Of a stretch of 64,000 nucleotides of DNA, positions 37,401 to 50,900 are shown piece after piece; position 1 is the first letter of the stretch; the number at the start of each line of letters is the position of its first letter. The notes under the pieces were generated by a model that was given only the letters and a program-made list of their open reading frames with translations, made no database searches and had not been told where the DNA came from. Both the position numbers and the translations under genes were made by a program. The stretch is from Cannabis sativa (Eukaryota > Streptophyta > Magnoliopsida > Rosales > Cannabaceae), in assembly GCF_029168945.1 (NCBI RefSeq), contig NC_083603.1, positions 20,770,001-20,834,000 of the forward strand. The letters run 5' to 3'.

Positions 37401-40400
37401 GAAAATTAAATTTGAGTTGTAAATTAATTTAAATTAATTTTGTAACAACTTAAATTGAATATTTTTCTAAATATTTATTGGAAATTATTACTAAGATGGA
37501 AATAATTCATGTTATCCATCTAAGTAAAATTTATAAATATTAAATTAAAATTTATATTTAGAATTTTTCATTCTAAATTGAAAATTTTAATTAAATAAAT
37601 ATATATTTAAAATAAAATACAACTCTCTTTAAATAATGAGCTTTTAATTAAAAGACATTCGATCTCCATTGTGGGTTTTACACCGCGTTTGTTTTAGTGA
37701 GTAATCCTCCCTAATGGAGGAACGTTCATTAGCAATTTCGCACCGTTTAATCTCGAATGATAAGTAGTTTGTAAGTGTTTTGTATGGTATGGAGCACCCT
37801 AATGGTGGCGACCATACTTGACTTGCAAATTGCGAAACAATGGTGGAAGCTCATAAGATAGAATTGCCTTGACTCTCGCCTAAACGGGACAACGCTGAAT
37901 TCCAATCTTGATCGAATAAAAGGTTGCTAGAATGTTTAACATTTTAGACGAGCTGACAACTCTATTCAATGAATGGTAGCTTTGACTCTCGCCTAAACGG
38001 GACACTGATATCAGTTTGTTGAAAACCTTGGAAATTATTTAGGATTATAAGTTTTAGTATTTTCACTTGTCATTCCTACTTGCTATATGTTTATAATTTC
38101 TGAATTGTGTATGAATTTATATTGAACCATGTTATTTTCTGTTATTAAGTTGTAGTTTAATTTCGGATCTTCATTGTTGGTCTAACTTGGCTTGTTTATC
38201 TAATGAGATAAATCCCTAGTGGATTTTCACCATTAGACATACATAATAGTGTTAGATCTCGAAAGATAAATATTGTATATGCGACATCTAGCTGTTCATC
38301 AATAGATGACACCTTAGACTAGTATTTTTACAATATGAAACAAGAAGATTATATAAATAAGATTACTTTGACTTTCGCTAATCGAAGCATCGTTGGATTC
38401 TTATTTAATCAACGAAATTATCCTAATTCCTCTTAGCTTATTCATTTCGAATTAGCTTCAAAACATATCATTGGATGAATGGTCTATAAATCATTTCATG
38501 TCATTCTATATTTTCTCTTAAGAAATTAAATGACGCATATGATTATAATCCCGAAATTCTATTCCCAATTGATATAAATCCTCAATCTTAGAAATCTCCT
38601 ACTTGTATGGGCAAATCCGACTTAGAGTTTAAATAGTAGTGGTGGTCCAAGAAAGAATTACTCATTATATTTGGTATAAATTTAAGTCTTTGACTTTAAT
38701 TTTAGATTCCAAATAGAAATTTTCTTATATTTCTAATTCCAGAATACAATACAGTTACACTTCCTCAAGCGTTTAATATCCATCTTCTATTAGTGGATTA
38801 AAACTGTATGGAATATGAGTTAGGTATTCTGTGACCAGGACCCACTTGCAGTATTCTAAGAACTCTTTGATGTAACTAAACCTATGTCATCAAAAGATAC
38901 TACCACATTTTTTTTAATCTATGGCATTTGTATCTTGTTCATAGTGGATTTGACAAGATCAATCTCTGCAAAGAGTTAATATGCCTACATCCACTAAAAG
39001 TAGTTCATCTCATTCGCAGATAGATGTACATTCAGGGGTGGATATGAGTTTTTCGTTGTATTCTTCAAACGATAACTCTAGATTATACCTTTTAGCAAGA
39101 AATTTGAAATGTTTGAAAAATTTAATTAATTTCTAGCAATGGTTAAAACCATTAAGGTAAGTGGTTAAAGATCTTGCGAACTGATAGGGGTGGAGAAATA
39201 GTTAGTAGATATGTAGTTCAAAGATCATTAAATTGATTTTTGAATTATATCCAAACTTACCTCCCTAGAAATTTCGAGTTGCATGTTGATGATTAGTTAC
39301 TAGTCATTGCCTAATTCCTTCTATGGTAATACAATTTCAGAATGATGTAATGGTTGTATACTTAATGTAAATCATTACTAGATTCATGGATGACCTAATT
39401 AAAATCTTAAGAAAAGCTAGAACTGTTAACCATGGTTTGTTAGCTATTCTAAGTGATTAGGGGTGGACTATCCCATTGTCCATAGATAAGAAAGTGTTTG
39501 ATCAAACAAATACTACTTTTCTAAGAAAATGACTAAGTCTGAAAAACAAGTAGCAAATAAAGGAGACATTTAATTCTTGATTCCAAAAGTGTTCTATCAT
39601 CTTACATATGATGATCCCACTTCCTCTGTTTTCTTGTCACAACCAAAGAGGTTAATACCATTTAGTTTTCTTCGACATAATTCACGGTACCTTGTCGTAG
39701 TGGGAGAGTTTCTAGGAACTCACCTTCTTATGACTTGGGAGACACTAGTGATTAAAATCCATTGTGAGTTTAAACAAGTAATGGATTGTCAAGATAAGAA
39801 ACTAAGAAGAAAGCCAATAGAACTATGGTTTAATCCATTCACATGGAGTAACCTTAAGTTTTCTATTACAAGGATATAATACGTTTATAAGTCTATTCAA
39901 TGGACTTAACAAAACTTCCTGTTCCTAGTATTATAGGTTTGAGTTTATCTAAACCTATGGCTTGTGGTATACCTGGTAATTACTTACTCTAATGCAAGCA
40001 ACTTACTTTAGTAAGATGCTGAAGCATTTTCTTTCTAATGGCAATCTATAGAAGCTTCACAACTTCTTAGACATAGATTTTATTAATCTAAGGAAAAGTC
40101 TCAACTATTCCAGAAAAGATAAAGCCATGAAAGAATTTCTTAAATCAACAGTGAGAGGTCTTAGATATGCTTTTGTATGCCTTAGACCAGACACCTGCTA
40201 TTGAGTGGGAGTAATGAGTAGGTATCAGATTAATCCAAAAGAAGAACATTGGAAGACAATCAAGTAAATCCTAAGATTAAGAAGAGGAACTATATGTTAG
40301 TCTATAAGAGTGTGTTTAAAACTCTTAGACTACACCACATCAGATTTCAAAATTTGCCTTTGTGCTAGAAAATCTTTCTGATAAGATGGTGGTTACTCTG

Positions 40401-40811
40401 GGGGTGGAATAGTGATTTTGGAGAAGTGTAAAAACCTATCTGAAGTCTCTAGGTCTACCAGAGAGAGACTGAATGTTAAAGCTGCAGGAAAGGTACCTAT
40501 TCAGTCTAAGGAAAGTTCTATACATCTTTGGCACCATTCCAAATTGCCTTAAACTACTAGTGTTAATTTCCTGATTAACCAAAAGTAGTTGCCAAAGGTA
40601 TAGAATCCACTATCCCAAGAGAGTAGACATATAGAGAGGAATTTCACATTATCAATGATTTTGTGATTAAAGGAAGAGTAATGGGGGAGAAAATGTTGTG
40701 TTTAATTTAACCTTTCAGATCCTATTACGAGGAGTTTACTACTACTACACTTGATTTGTATATCAAGGTGTTGAGATTATTTGAAACACACTTTTTGTTT
40801 TATATTAGTAC
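34429..40811 (+). other. AT-rich internal region of element 2
   Basis: It is homologous to 2450-8865 of element 1, with scattered indels. Copia pol remnants lie near 39040-39260 (integrase) and 40145-40310 (RT/RNase H boundary, stop TGA at 40202-40204). The AT palindrome array of element 1 is absent. No functional gene. Confidence 0.75.
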
Positions 40812-40822
40812 AAGTGGGAGTT

Positions 40823-42719
40823 TGTTGGGTTTTATGCCCTAAGTAAAACTCATTTCAATATAATCAGATTTACTTATTAATATAGATCAGAAATAACATT
40901 TAATGTTGCATGGTTCACATGATCTATTTCATGATTATATGTACATAATGTATAAATTCATCTGAAACCCTTTTCACATACTTGATCCTGTTTATTGTGC
41001 CGTCAGCACATTGGAAAGTAAACATGACTATGTGAATAAAGTTTCCTAGATTTATCAGACACAGGGTTTTACTGATATGATAATCTACAACAGAGTTTAC
41101 TTGCATTTGGAGAAGTGCTATGTTCTTTCCAGAGCATTGGTTAAAGAAAAGCTCATGTTGGATGCATGGAGTATGCATCGAAAGGGACCGATCTTGAACT
41201 TTGACTTAGATTTATTAAACTTACCGTAATATCTATTCAAGTCAATATCGCCTAGTTGATCCTAGATCAAATGATCTTAATCCTGATATGATTAGGCTCA
41301 ATCTCGAGAGGCTATTCGTGTTCTTTGATTTGTTAGTTAAGCCTACTTTTAGGTCAAGGTAATACGTACATTTTGGGAACACGGTAGTGCAATTGAGTGG
41401 GAGCGCTATCATAAACATGGAATCTATAGCTTCTATCTGGCGAATAGTAAGCAAAGGATGATCTCCTTCGAGCTTGACCAAACGAACATAAATGGTGGAG
41501 TACTCATTTCACATAAGCTGAAATATCATTTATACGGGGTCAAGTGTTTTAAAGATAAAATACATTGTAGGGTGTAACGGTAATTTAATCCCTTTACAGT
41601 GTAGATCATTCATATAGAGGATCAGTGATCACATTAGGATTATAACAATGGATAACTAATGATGTGTCTATATGGTGGAACATATAGAGCATTCTATATA
41701 CTGAGAGTGCAATTCTAAGTTCTATTCGTGGATTCAACGAAGAATTAATAAGTTAGTGAATTTTAGTGCTAAATTCTTGATCTACTTATTGGAAGCTTGA
41801 TTATATAGACCCATGGTCCCCGCACTAGTTGAGATAATATTGCTTGTAAGACTCATGTAATTGATTTTGATTAATCAATTATAATTCTCAAATTAGACTA
41901 TGTCTATTTGTGAATTTTTCACTAAGTAAGGGCGAAATTGTAAAGAAAGAGTTTTAGGGGCATATTTGTTAATTATGATACTTTGTATGGTTCAATTAAT
42001 AAATATGATAAATGACAATATTATTTAATAATTATTTATAGTTATTAAATAGTTAGAATTGGCATTTAAATGGTTGAATTAGAAAATTGGCGTTTTTGAG
42101 AAAATCAGATGCAGAAAAGGTAAAACTGCAAAATTGCAAAAAGTGAGGCCCAAATCCACTAGTATAGGGCCGACCACTTTTGTAGGCAATTTAAACTGAT
42201 ATTTTCATTATTTTAATGCCAAATAATTCAAACCTGACCCTAGTGGAATGCTATAAATAGATAGTGAAGGCTTCAGGAAATTTACACTTAAATTTTCTAC
42301 TTTTTCATTCAGAAAAAACTGAGTCTTCTCTCTCCCTATCTTTGGCCGAACCCACTCTCTCTCTCTTCCTCATTGAGATTTCGAAAATCCTTAGTGTATG
42401 AGTAGTGCCCACACACAGCAAGTGATACCTCAATCATAGTGAGGAAGATCGTGAAGAAAGACTTTCAGCAAGAAGGAGGTTTTAGCATCAAAGATTCAGA
42501 GAAAGAGATCCAGGTTCAGATATTGATAATGCTCTGCTACAGAAAGGAATCAAGGGCTAGATATCTGAACGGAAGGAGTCATTATATTCCGCTGCACCCA
42601 ATGTAAGGTTTCTTAAACTTTATATGTGTTTATTTCATCGTTTTAGAAAGTTCATATTTAGGGTGTTAATCAACATACTTGTGAGTAGATCTAAGATCCA
42701 AGTAAAATAATTTCCAACA
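40823..42719 (+). repeat. 3' LTR of element 2
   Basis: It is preceded by AAGTGGGAG and begins TGTTGGG, with a TATA box at 42251-42260. It ends TTTCCAACA, then the GATAT duplication. Confidence 0.93.
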
Positions 42720-43745
42720 GATATAGTCTTATTTTAAAATTCTAATTGACTTATAAAATTAATAAATTGAGTCTACAAGGTAGCATTGGGGATCATGGAC
42801 CCATGTAACTAATTTCCCAATAAGTAGATCTAAAATTTATTAAGTAAATTTCTTAACTTATTAATTCCACCTGACTCCACTATAGATTTAGAATTACACT
42901 CTTGATGACATAGAACTCTCTATATACCAAATATAGATACAATATGAATTATGCATTATTTCAATCTAAATAATAAATAATCTTCTATAGAAAATTTACA
43001 TTGAGTAGGGACAAATTTACTATTTTACCCTATGATATATTTTATCTTCAAAACACTAGCTCATTATAAATAATATTTCATTAAACTAATATAGTTGCCG
43101 AAATAAGAGCTCTTCCATTTATATTGTTTAGCCAATCTATAAGAAAATCATCGTTTTACTTCTAAATAGTTATAGAAGCTTTAGATTCCATATCAATGAT
43201 TAACACTTCTACTAAAGTGTACTGCTGAGTTCCCAACATGTAAGTGTGGGCTAGTCCTACGGGTAAGATGGTAACGAACAAGTCTAAGAACCCGTACAAC
43301 ATAATAATCTAAAGGTTAAGCATCTTAAGATTGAGATTAATTGACCTAAGATAAACTGAGTGACATTAACTTAGAAAATATATAACAGTAGGTTTATGAT
43401 ATCTTTTCTACTATTAATATTAGTCCAGTCCAATGTATAGTTGATAAATCAAATACAAGTTTACTTTGCTAATGTCCTAAAAAAGACATTCCACTTATCT
43501 AAGTGTAAGTAAACCACACCATTGATTATCACATCAGTATAAATCTAGTGCATTGATTAATCATGGGACTAAATAGTTTGAAGCATATAATCATGATTAT
43601 TTTTCACTGTGCACACAATACTATAATTATAAGTAACTATATGTTCGAGATTTTTAAAACAATTTATATATTAAATATATAATCATGAAAGTAACATGTG
43701 AACCAAGCAACATAAAATAATTTATGATTTTTTTATTAATTAGTG
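42720..43745 (-). repeat. Old antisense LTR of the Copia family, right part
   Basis: It resumes the sequence interrupted at 30122 and aligns with about 60430-61450 of the minus-oriented solo LTR. Homology ends at ATTAATTAGT near 43740, so the terminal ~55 bases (the GGGCATAAAACCCAACA part) are missing. Confidence 0.78.
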
Positions 43746-45050
43746 TTTACTGAGATTCTTGAATACTAAATATTTAGGAGCGAAAGAAATAATGAAATGC
43801 AAAAATAAATAAGATGGAGATTTTTACATCGCTCAGGTGTTAATTAACCTTAGTCCACGAGTCAGTCTATTAGCCTCTAAGAGCGTATTTGATGTTTTTA
43901 CAGTGTTTTAGCACAAGAAACCCTAACTTTGTATTCTGTGTTTCTCTTGAAGAAGAAGAAAGCTTCGAATAATATGAGTAGAGTTTTGGCTAAGGTGGGT
44001 ATGGACATGCCCCTGATCCACTTAGGGTTTCCACAAAAAGTCCACTAATGGGGTAAAATACATGCAAAAAGAGAGATCACTATTGGGCCCCTTGGAAAGA
44101 ATTGTGCTCGTGCATTGCAGTAGCTGGACAATTGAGGACCATTGTACGTAATGGACGCGTGTCGCCAAAAGATTCAACCTTTAAAAGTAGATTCCTGGAA
44201 TAACCGTCTGACAAAAAGGTGTGTGAGGTGCGCGCACTACCATGTTCAGCGCAAGGGACATGATCTTATTTTGTGTCAGAAAAAGCACAACCATCACTGG
44301 GCGATCTAGGTTGTATCCAAGGTAGACGTCCGCGATACTCTTGGGTGGTCAGCATTTGGAATAGACCCTTAGAGTTCTCATTCGGGTATCATTTGAGTGG
44401 ACTTTAAGTGAAGGCTACTTCGGGTCCTGGAGTGGTAATAAGTCTTTCGTGTTCGGAAAGCTAAGATAAGGCAAGGTAGACTTCTGCTTATCCCTTAGTC
44501 TTGATTGGTTCCTAGTTTGGTGACGCTTCTCCGTAACTGAGTTTTGATGAAGGATTTTAATTAGTGAGATTATAAGACTTTCTCTTCCCTTTTATGCCAT
44601 GTGTCACCAGTTTAGAAACACAAATAGTATTTACCCCAAGCTTTTGGGACTCTTCGAGTTGCAAGAGCTTGCAGTTTTCTTCCAACTCTTAGAGATAAGT
44701 TTTCAACATGTGGTGATTGTTGGAATCACGGATGTATTCTTTGAGTTGTCATCAATTTCAAGGGCCAAGAACTAAGGTGACATGACATGGCACGCGTGCT
44801 GTGCCTTTAATGCATCGTTGATAACACGCGCATGTAGGGGGCACGTCTCTTAGAAGAAGTTACAATGATGGCAGGTCGATTGAAATGACCCTTCTTCATT
44901 GCACACTATACTCGAGGCGAGCAATGATGAAAAATAAACGCATTGAGCAAGCTTTAAATGCCATATTTTCAACTTTCCATCTCTTGAATCAAATCATGCT
45001 TTTTGGAGAGAGGATTTGGACCATTTATTTCAAATTGCACGATTTTGGCT
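43746..45050. other. Probable decayed Ty3 LTR and untranslated sequence
   Basis: No gene was seen. An AT-rich start (AATGAAATGCAAAAATAAATAAG near 43800, shown in pieces) followed by mixed-composition sequence resembles the U5 side of the related LTRs at 48608 and 55863 in layout but not in alignable sequence. Its position left of the aORF pseudogene fits the 3' end of a minus-strand Tat element. Confidence 0.35.
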
Positions 45051-45055
45051 GAAGT

Positions 45056-45063
45056 ATAAATAA
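45056..45063 (+). promoter_or_regulatory. Possible TATA box of the second aORF
   Basis: TATAAATA lies 131 bp before the ATG at 45187 and is followed by a CT-rich leader. This is consistent with the antisense gene having its own plus-strand promoter. Confidence 0.5.
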
Positions 45064-45186
45064 ACTCTTCAAATCCATTTTTCTCTTTTTTCACCATCTC
45101 AGACTTTTTGATCCTCTACCTTCAAACCTCGAACTAGAGCCCTAATTTTAGAGAAAACCCAATCTTGTGACCGTTTCCAGTGGTGA

Positions 45187-48100
45187 ATGCAAGAAGTTTT
45201 TGATTACTTGATTCAATACTTTCTAAACCTCCGTTCAGCCTACTTTCCAGACGCAAAGCTGTTAGACCTTGAACTGCTCCACACCCAGCTCGACAAAGAT
45301 TTTAACGCTCAGGTTGGCTTCGGCCGTGTAATTGGCTGGGTAAACAACTCTTGGGTAGATATCCGTAATAACCTTTCATTTTTCACTCATATACCAAGTT
45401 AGTATCTCGATGCTCATGAATATTGCTATTTTGTATCTAGGATAGAAATGCTTAGTTCAAGCTAGGTCTAGGATACTTGATATGTGTGAATGGTAGTTAC
45501 ATCTTTAGGACAGGATTATATTGGAATTTTTACGCCATGGGAGTGCTAATTCTATCTAGATAGTTAGGTTATGACAATTTGAACTACGTAGGCATTTTCA
45601 TATTTTTAAGATTCTGGAGTTAGGGTTTGAACCAGATAGGATGAACTTTTGAGTGAGTACTAGGTTTGTCTATCTTCCATACATCTATTTGGAGTTGCTA
45701 AGACTCTAAATGGACTTGATTTCTAGAATTTGTTTAGGCCATGTTCTGGTAATTTTTCCCTTGGGTTCCCGATCTGTCACTTTGAGTCGCCTAGTGAGGA
45801 CATGCTTTTGAGAGTGATGGGTCTATCAGGGATCTCTCCAAGAAATTTTAGGGGAGGTCTTCCCCGATGCCCATATTGTCATTTATATGTTGGGTGTCTA
45901 ATTGCTTGTTTTTTCTTTTCTTTTCATTTTTCTAGTGTTGGATTTGAACGAAGAATTCCATCTTGAGGTAGTGGATATTGTGGAAAATCCAGGCGCTGCT
46001 CCTACGGAGGAGGCGACTTTGGCAGAGGCTCCTGCCCAGGTACTTCGACAGGACACTGCTCTGGAGACTATCCCGGTGGCTGCTCCGTCTGGGGTAGTCA
46101 TGAAATCCAAAGGAAAGGGGAAAGTTAAGACACCACCTCCTGTACCTATGTTCAATGATTCCATCTGGGAGATAGATAAAAAACTCACAACTTTAAATCA
46201 TATGGCATGCTGGAGCTTTATGCCACCGAAGCTGGAATGTGCAACATTTCGGGGTTATTGTGGCACAGACTGTCTACTGCAGAAGAGTATGCTTCCGTGA
46301 GCACGGACTAGTTCAGTGCTTGGAGTTGGGCTCACATTACAAGTGGGGTACATCTTCCCCCAAGGACTTACTTCGCAGAGTTCATTGCGAGGATCGAGAT
46401 TGGTCCCTTTTAATTGATACCTTCGGCTTACAAACTCTTAGCCGAATGGAACATCTTCTACAAGATCCATAAATTTGAGATGCCTACTCTAAAGTGTTGG
46501 GTTTTATGCCCTAAATAAAACTCCATTTCAATGTAATCTATTTTATTCAACTTCAATAAAGAAACAAAAGTATTTTTCATTCATTTGTGTATGTTTTGGT
46601 TCACTTTATCAATTGCTTGTCTATTTGATTTATAAATTCATCTTAAACCCTTTTCACATACTTGATCCTGTTTATTGTGTTGTCAACACTTTGGAAAGTA
46701 AACATGACTATGTGAATAAAGTTTCCTAGATTTATCAGACACATGGTTTTACTGATATGATAATCTACAACAAGAGTTTACTTGCATTTGGAGAAATGCT
46801 ATGTTCTTTCCAGAACATTGGTTAAAGTAAAGCTCAGGTTGGATGCATGGAGTATGCATCGGAAGGGACCGATATTGAACTTTGACTTAGATTTATTAAA
46901 CTTACCGTAAAATCTATTCAAGTCAATATCGCCTAGTTGATCCTAGATCAAATGTTCTTAATCCTGTTATGATTAGGCTCAATCTTGAAAGGCTATTCGT
47001 GTTCTTTGATTTGTTAGTTAAGCTTACTTTTAGGTCAGGGTGATACGTACATTTTGGGAACACGGTAGTGCAATTGAGTGGGAGCGCTAACATAAACATG
47101 GAATCTATAGCTTCTATCTGGCGAATAGTAAGCAAAGGATGATCTCCTTCGAGCTTGACCAAACGAACATAAATGGTGGAGTACTCATTTCACATAAGAT
47201 GAAATATCATTTATACGGGGTCAAGTGTTTTAAGGATAAAATACATAGTAAGGTGTAAAGGTAATCTAATACCTTTACAGTGTAGATCATTCATATAGAG
47301 GATCATTGATCAAATTAGGATTATAACAATGGATAACTAATGATGTGTCTATATGGTAGAACATATAGAGCATTCTATATACTGAGAGTGCAATTCTAAG
47401 TTCTATGCGTGGATTCAACGAAGAATTAATAAGTTAGTGAATTTTAGTGATAAATTCTTGATCTACTTATTGGAAGCTCGGTTATATAGACCCATGGTCC
47501 CCGCACTAGTTGAGATAATATTGCTTGTAAGACTCTTGTAATTGGTTTCGATTAATCAATTATAAAATTAGACTATGTCTATTTGTGAAATTTTCACTAA
47601 GTAAGGGCGAAATTGTAAAGAAAGAGTTATTAGGGGCATATTTGTTAATTATGATACTTTGTATGGTTCAATTAATAAATATGATAAATGAAAATATTAT
47701 TTAATAATTATTTATAGTTATTAAATAGTTAGAATTGGCATTTAAATGGTTGAATTAGAAAATTGGCGTTTTTGAGAAAGTCAGATACAAAAGTGATAAA
47801 ACTGCAAAATTGCAAAAAGTGAGGCCCAAATCCAATAAGCCATGGCCGACCACTTTTATAGGAGTTTTTCCTCTGATATTTTCATTATTTTAATGCCAAA
47901 TAATTCAAACCTAACCCTAGTGGAATGCTATAAATAGGTAGTGAAGGCTTCAGAAAAATTACACTTTTCATTCAGAAAAACCTGAGCCTCTCTCTCTACC
48001 TTGGCCGCCACTCTTTCTCTCTCTTCTTCCTTAAATATTTCGAAACCCCTTAGTGATTAGAGCAGTGCCCACACACAGCAAGCAATACCTCAATCATAGT

Positions 48101-48607
48101 GAGGAAGATCGTGAAGAAAGATTTTCAGCAAAAGGAGTTTCAGCATCAAAGATTCAGAGAGAGAGATCCAGGTTCAGATCTTGATAATACTCTGCGACAG
48201 AAAGGATACAAGGGTTAGAGATCTGAACGGAAGGAGTCATTTAATTCCGCTACACCCAATGTAAGGTTTCCTAAACTTTGTATGTGTTTATTTCATTGTT
48301 TTAGAAAGTTCATATTTAGGGTGTTAATCAACATACTTGTGAGTAGATCTAAGATCCTGGTAAAATAATTTCCAACATAGAGGAGATCCTATACATTTAT
48401 TGTATGAAGCCCCAGCCTATGCGCACCAATTGTAAGAAAATTGGGTTCTACAAGTTGGAAAGATACTCGGATGCATATTGCCCCACTAGCTCCACCTTAC
48501 GCTCCCACTACCTCTGGGAGTATTGGTTCTTCTCTACTGGTATCCCAGTGAAGAGGGTATCTGAAAAAGTACAATGAATACAAGGCCAAGACTGATAGGG
48601 ACCATAA
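45187..48607 (+). pseudogene. Second Tat antisense gene (aORF) relic, split by a solo LTR
   Basis: The first frame (45187-45402, 71 residues) is followed by a probable intron ending TTTTCTAG at 45935 and an acidic/Ala-rich exon with a KGKGK stretch. Further on, in shifted frames, come PPRTYFAEFIARIEIGPF, LIPSAYKLLAEWNIFYKIHK and, beyond the solo LTR, EEILYIYCMKPQ. This order parallels the PFHPF...LTPNSYR...VEEFSYFYDIK block of the aORF at 12062-12298, so it belongs to the same 'putative gypsy type transposon' family. Stops, frameshifts and the 46495-48377 insertion destroy it. No pol of the same element is attached on its right. Confidence 0.65.
46495..48377 (+). mobile_element. Solo LTR of the Copia family (E)
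   Basis: TGTTGGG...TTTCCAACA, with a TATA box at 47928-47937 and no internal region. The flanks are TAAAG and TAGAG, a 5-bp duplication with one mismatch. Its first ~130 bases differ from the other full LTRs but match the fragment at about 52700-52856; after that it rejoins the common sequence. It sits inside the conserved block of the second aORF relic. Confidence 0.9.
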
Positions 48608-50900
48608 GTGTTGACTCAGAAATCTAGACTAGACTTCTAAACCACAACTGCTCGCTATATTAGCGAGAATGAAAAAATATTTAAGTAATTATAAGAGAGA
48701 CACAACAAATTTATAGTAGTTCACTCCCTGTATCGTGACAGTAGTAGAGCTAGGTCTACTTTGAGTTTTTATTTCTCACGAGATGGTATTACTGAAGAAG
48801 ACTAAGTGTCAGAAGCTCCAATTTTTAGATAGAGAAACTAGAGAGAGAAGCTCTGACCTTGTGGGTAGTTTTCTGAACTTGAAAAATAAGGTAAGGGAGC
48901 TCTCCTTTTATAGGTGAAGGAGGCCTAAAAAAATAGGAGAAAAATGAAAATCAGATGTTTTTGACCATAGATGGTGATCTAACGGTGAAAGTTAGCTCTT
49001 GGTGGTGATGACCATTTTTTAGAGCCTGGCAGGTCTTATTGCGAGTAACTCGGAGCTTATTTTTGTAACTTCCTTGGGAGTGAAATTTTGGGATGATAGC
49101 TTCAGAATTACGATTGAAGTGTAAAACATGACTTTATAGAACATTGAATTAATTTCAAACGCAAGTTGAATCGCATCAATCAGATCAATATTGAGTGAGT
49201 TATGACTGTTTTACTGAAGACAATTCATGACCCATTGCCCATGTTGACATCTAATGCCCAGATTGACATCCCAGTGCCCAACCTAGACGTCGGGTTTGTG
49301 TAAAAACGTCCAAGGGATGTACTTTATGATGCTTAAGTGATATTTTTACATTACTTAGCCTATTTCTATGTTCTGGTGAAGCTGGTCACTAGTTCTTAGA
49401 GATGTTGATGTTTTGTAGAAATGAGAAACTCGAAACTCTTCATTTCCGAGTGAGTTTCCCATGTTGGAAATGAGAAATGCAAAGTTGTGAGTTTGACTTC
49501 TCTGTCTACATGGATCTTATTTATTTTGAAAAAGCTAGACAGACAGTCAAAAGGAAAATCAGAATTAGATTAGCAGAGCCCAGCTCACCAGGTCATTTGT
49601 CAACCTTAGCATTGGGTACCCTATTCCTGAGCTCCCGGGATCTCGTTTTGATATTTATAGGGTTCTTGAACTTGAGGACAAAGTCTCCCACCCTATTTTG
49701 ACCATTATGGATTCATTTTTTGAATTAGATTTGACATTTGAGCAATTGAAGGCAGAGTCCTAGGTTGATTGTCAACTTGGGTGCTGGGCCCAACACCAGG
49801 TCAACCTGGGCGCTTGGCTCCTTTTCTAGGGGCTCATGTTCATGGTATTCTCCCTAAGTTTTCTTCAATCTTTATTATTTCTAATGACATAAAATTTTCC
49901 AATACACTTTTTGGTGAACTTAATTGGAAACAGCCCAGATTGACAATATGCCAACCTAGGCGCTAGGCCTAGCACTAGGCATCAATCTGGTCGTTGGATC
50001 CCCTTTATGGCCCTTTAAAAGTTTTGTTTGGTCCCTAGAAATAGTTTAATCTCAATATGTTCTGAAAACAAAGAAGATGCTCGGAAGAGTTCTCAAAAAC
50101 ATCATGAAAATTAGCTTAGGCTGACAAAATGTCAACCTGTGCACTGGACCTTGTTTCTGACCCCTAGGAAGTGCTGTTTCTTCCCCGAAAGGACCTATTT
50201 CCATGTTTTTTATGAAGACAAGTAAGATGCAAAAGTTATATTGTTGATATGATACTTGGAAGCCGCCCAAATTGGCAAATTGTCAACCTGGGTGCAGGGG
50301 TGCTCGGTGCCCCGAGGCCTCGAGTGCTTAAAAATGAACTTTCCCCAATTTTGATTTTTATGCCTTAAATATGTTCATGGTATGTATAGTTGATGTACCA
50401 ATGCAAGTATTGACCCATTTTCACTAAGACGGTCCCAAAAATTGAAACCCTAGTTGGGAATGTCAACTTGGGCGTTAGGTGAAACCCTAGGTGCCCAGGT
50501 TGGCTTCCAGGTTGCAGGTTCATGTAATTTAAGCTCCCAAGAATTGGATTAGGTTGCTCCATGTCTTCATGTTACATAGTAATAAAAGATAGTGAGTTGG
50601 ATTCAAATTATTGAAGTTCGAACTTCTATCCCGGAGCTCCCAAAGTCAGCCTAGGCACTAGGCTAGGGTCCCCTCCCAGGTCGACTGCTATGACTCGGGT
50701 CTACTCAACTCCATGATGTAATCCTTCTTTCCACGTTTAAAATATTGATGTCCACATCACCATGGAAAGTTTCCGGGTTAACATTTGCCTCCTAGTCAAT
50801 ATTACAGTTGTGTGGAGCTAACTTGATGACGTGAACCAAGCCCGTTTCACTTGAAACTACTAGATGGACATCAATTTCGAAATTTTTAGGTATTTTTGTT
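48608..50900 (-). repeat. Decayed Ty3-type LTR with tandem-repeat U3
   Basis: It starts TGTTGACTCAG after the aORF relic. The segment ATTTATAGTAGTTCAC with GTCTACTTTG nearby (48700-48765) also occurs in the LTR at 55863 (55970-56020). A minus-strand TATA (CTATAAAAGG) at about 48905-48914 places U3 to the right, where the ~180-bp repeats lie. The right boundary is uncertain. Confidence 0.5.
49599..50665. repeat. Diverged ~180-bp tandem repeat
   Basis: The anchor GTCAACCTGGGCGCTAGG-like motif starts at 49599, 49771, 49950, 50131, 50282, 50462 and 50645. Spacings are 172, 179, 181, 151, 180 and 183. Unit interiors are strongly diverged. Earlier weak members may lie at 49230-49290. Confidence 0.8.

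Larger units (their letters stand above)
30123..42719 (+). mobile_element. Copia-derived non-autonomous LTR element, copy 2
   Basis: LTRs at 30123-32019 and 40823-42719 (1897 bp each) flank an interior homologous to that of element 1. A perfect 5-bp target duplication GATAT lies at 30118-30122 and 42720-42724. The primer binding site is at 32022-32038 and the polypurine tract at 40812-40820. A solo LTR of another family (32105-34423) is nested inside. The decayed pol pieces match element 1, including the stop at 40202-40204. It inserted into an older antisense LTR of its own family. Confidence 0.95.
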
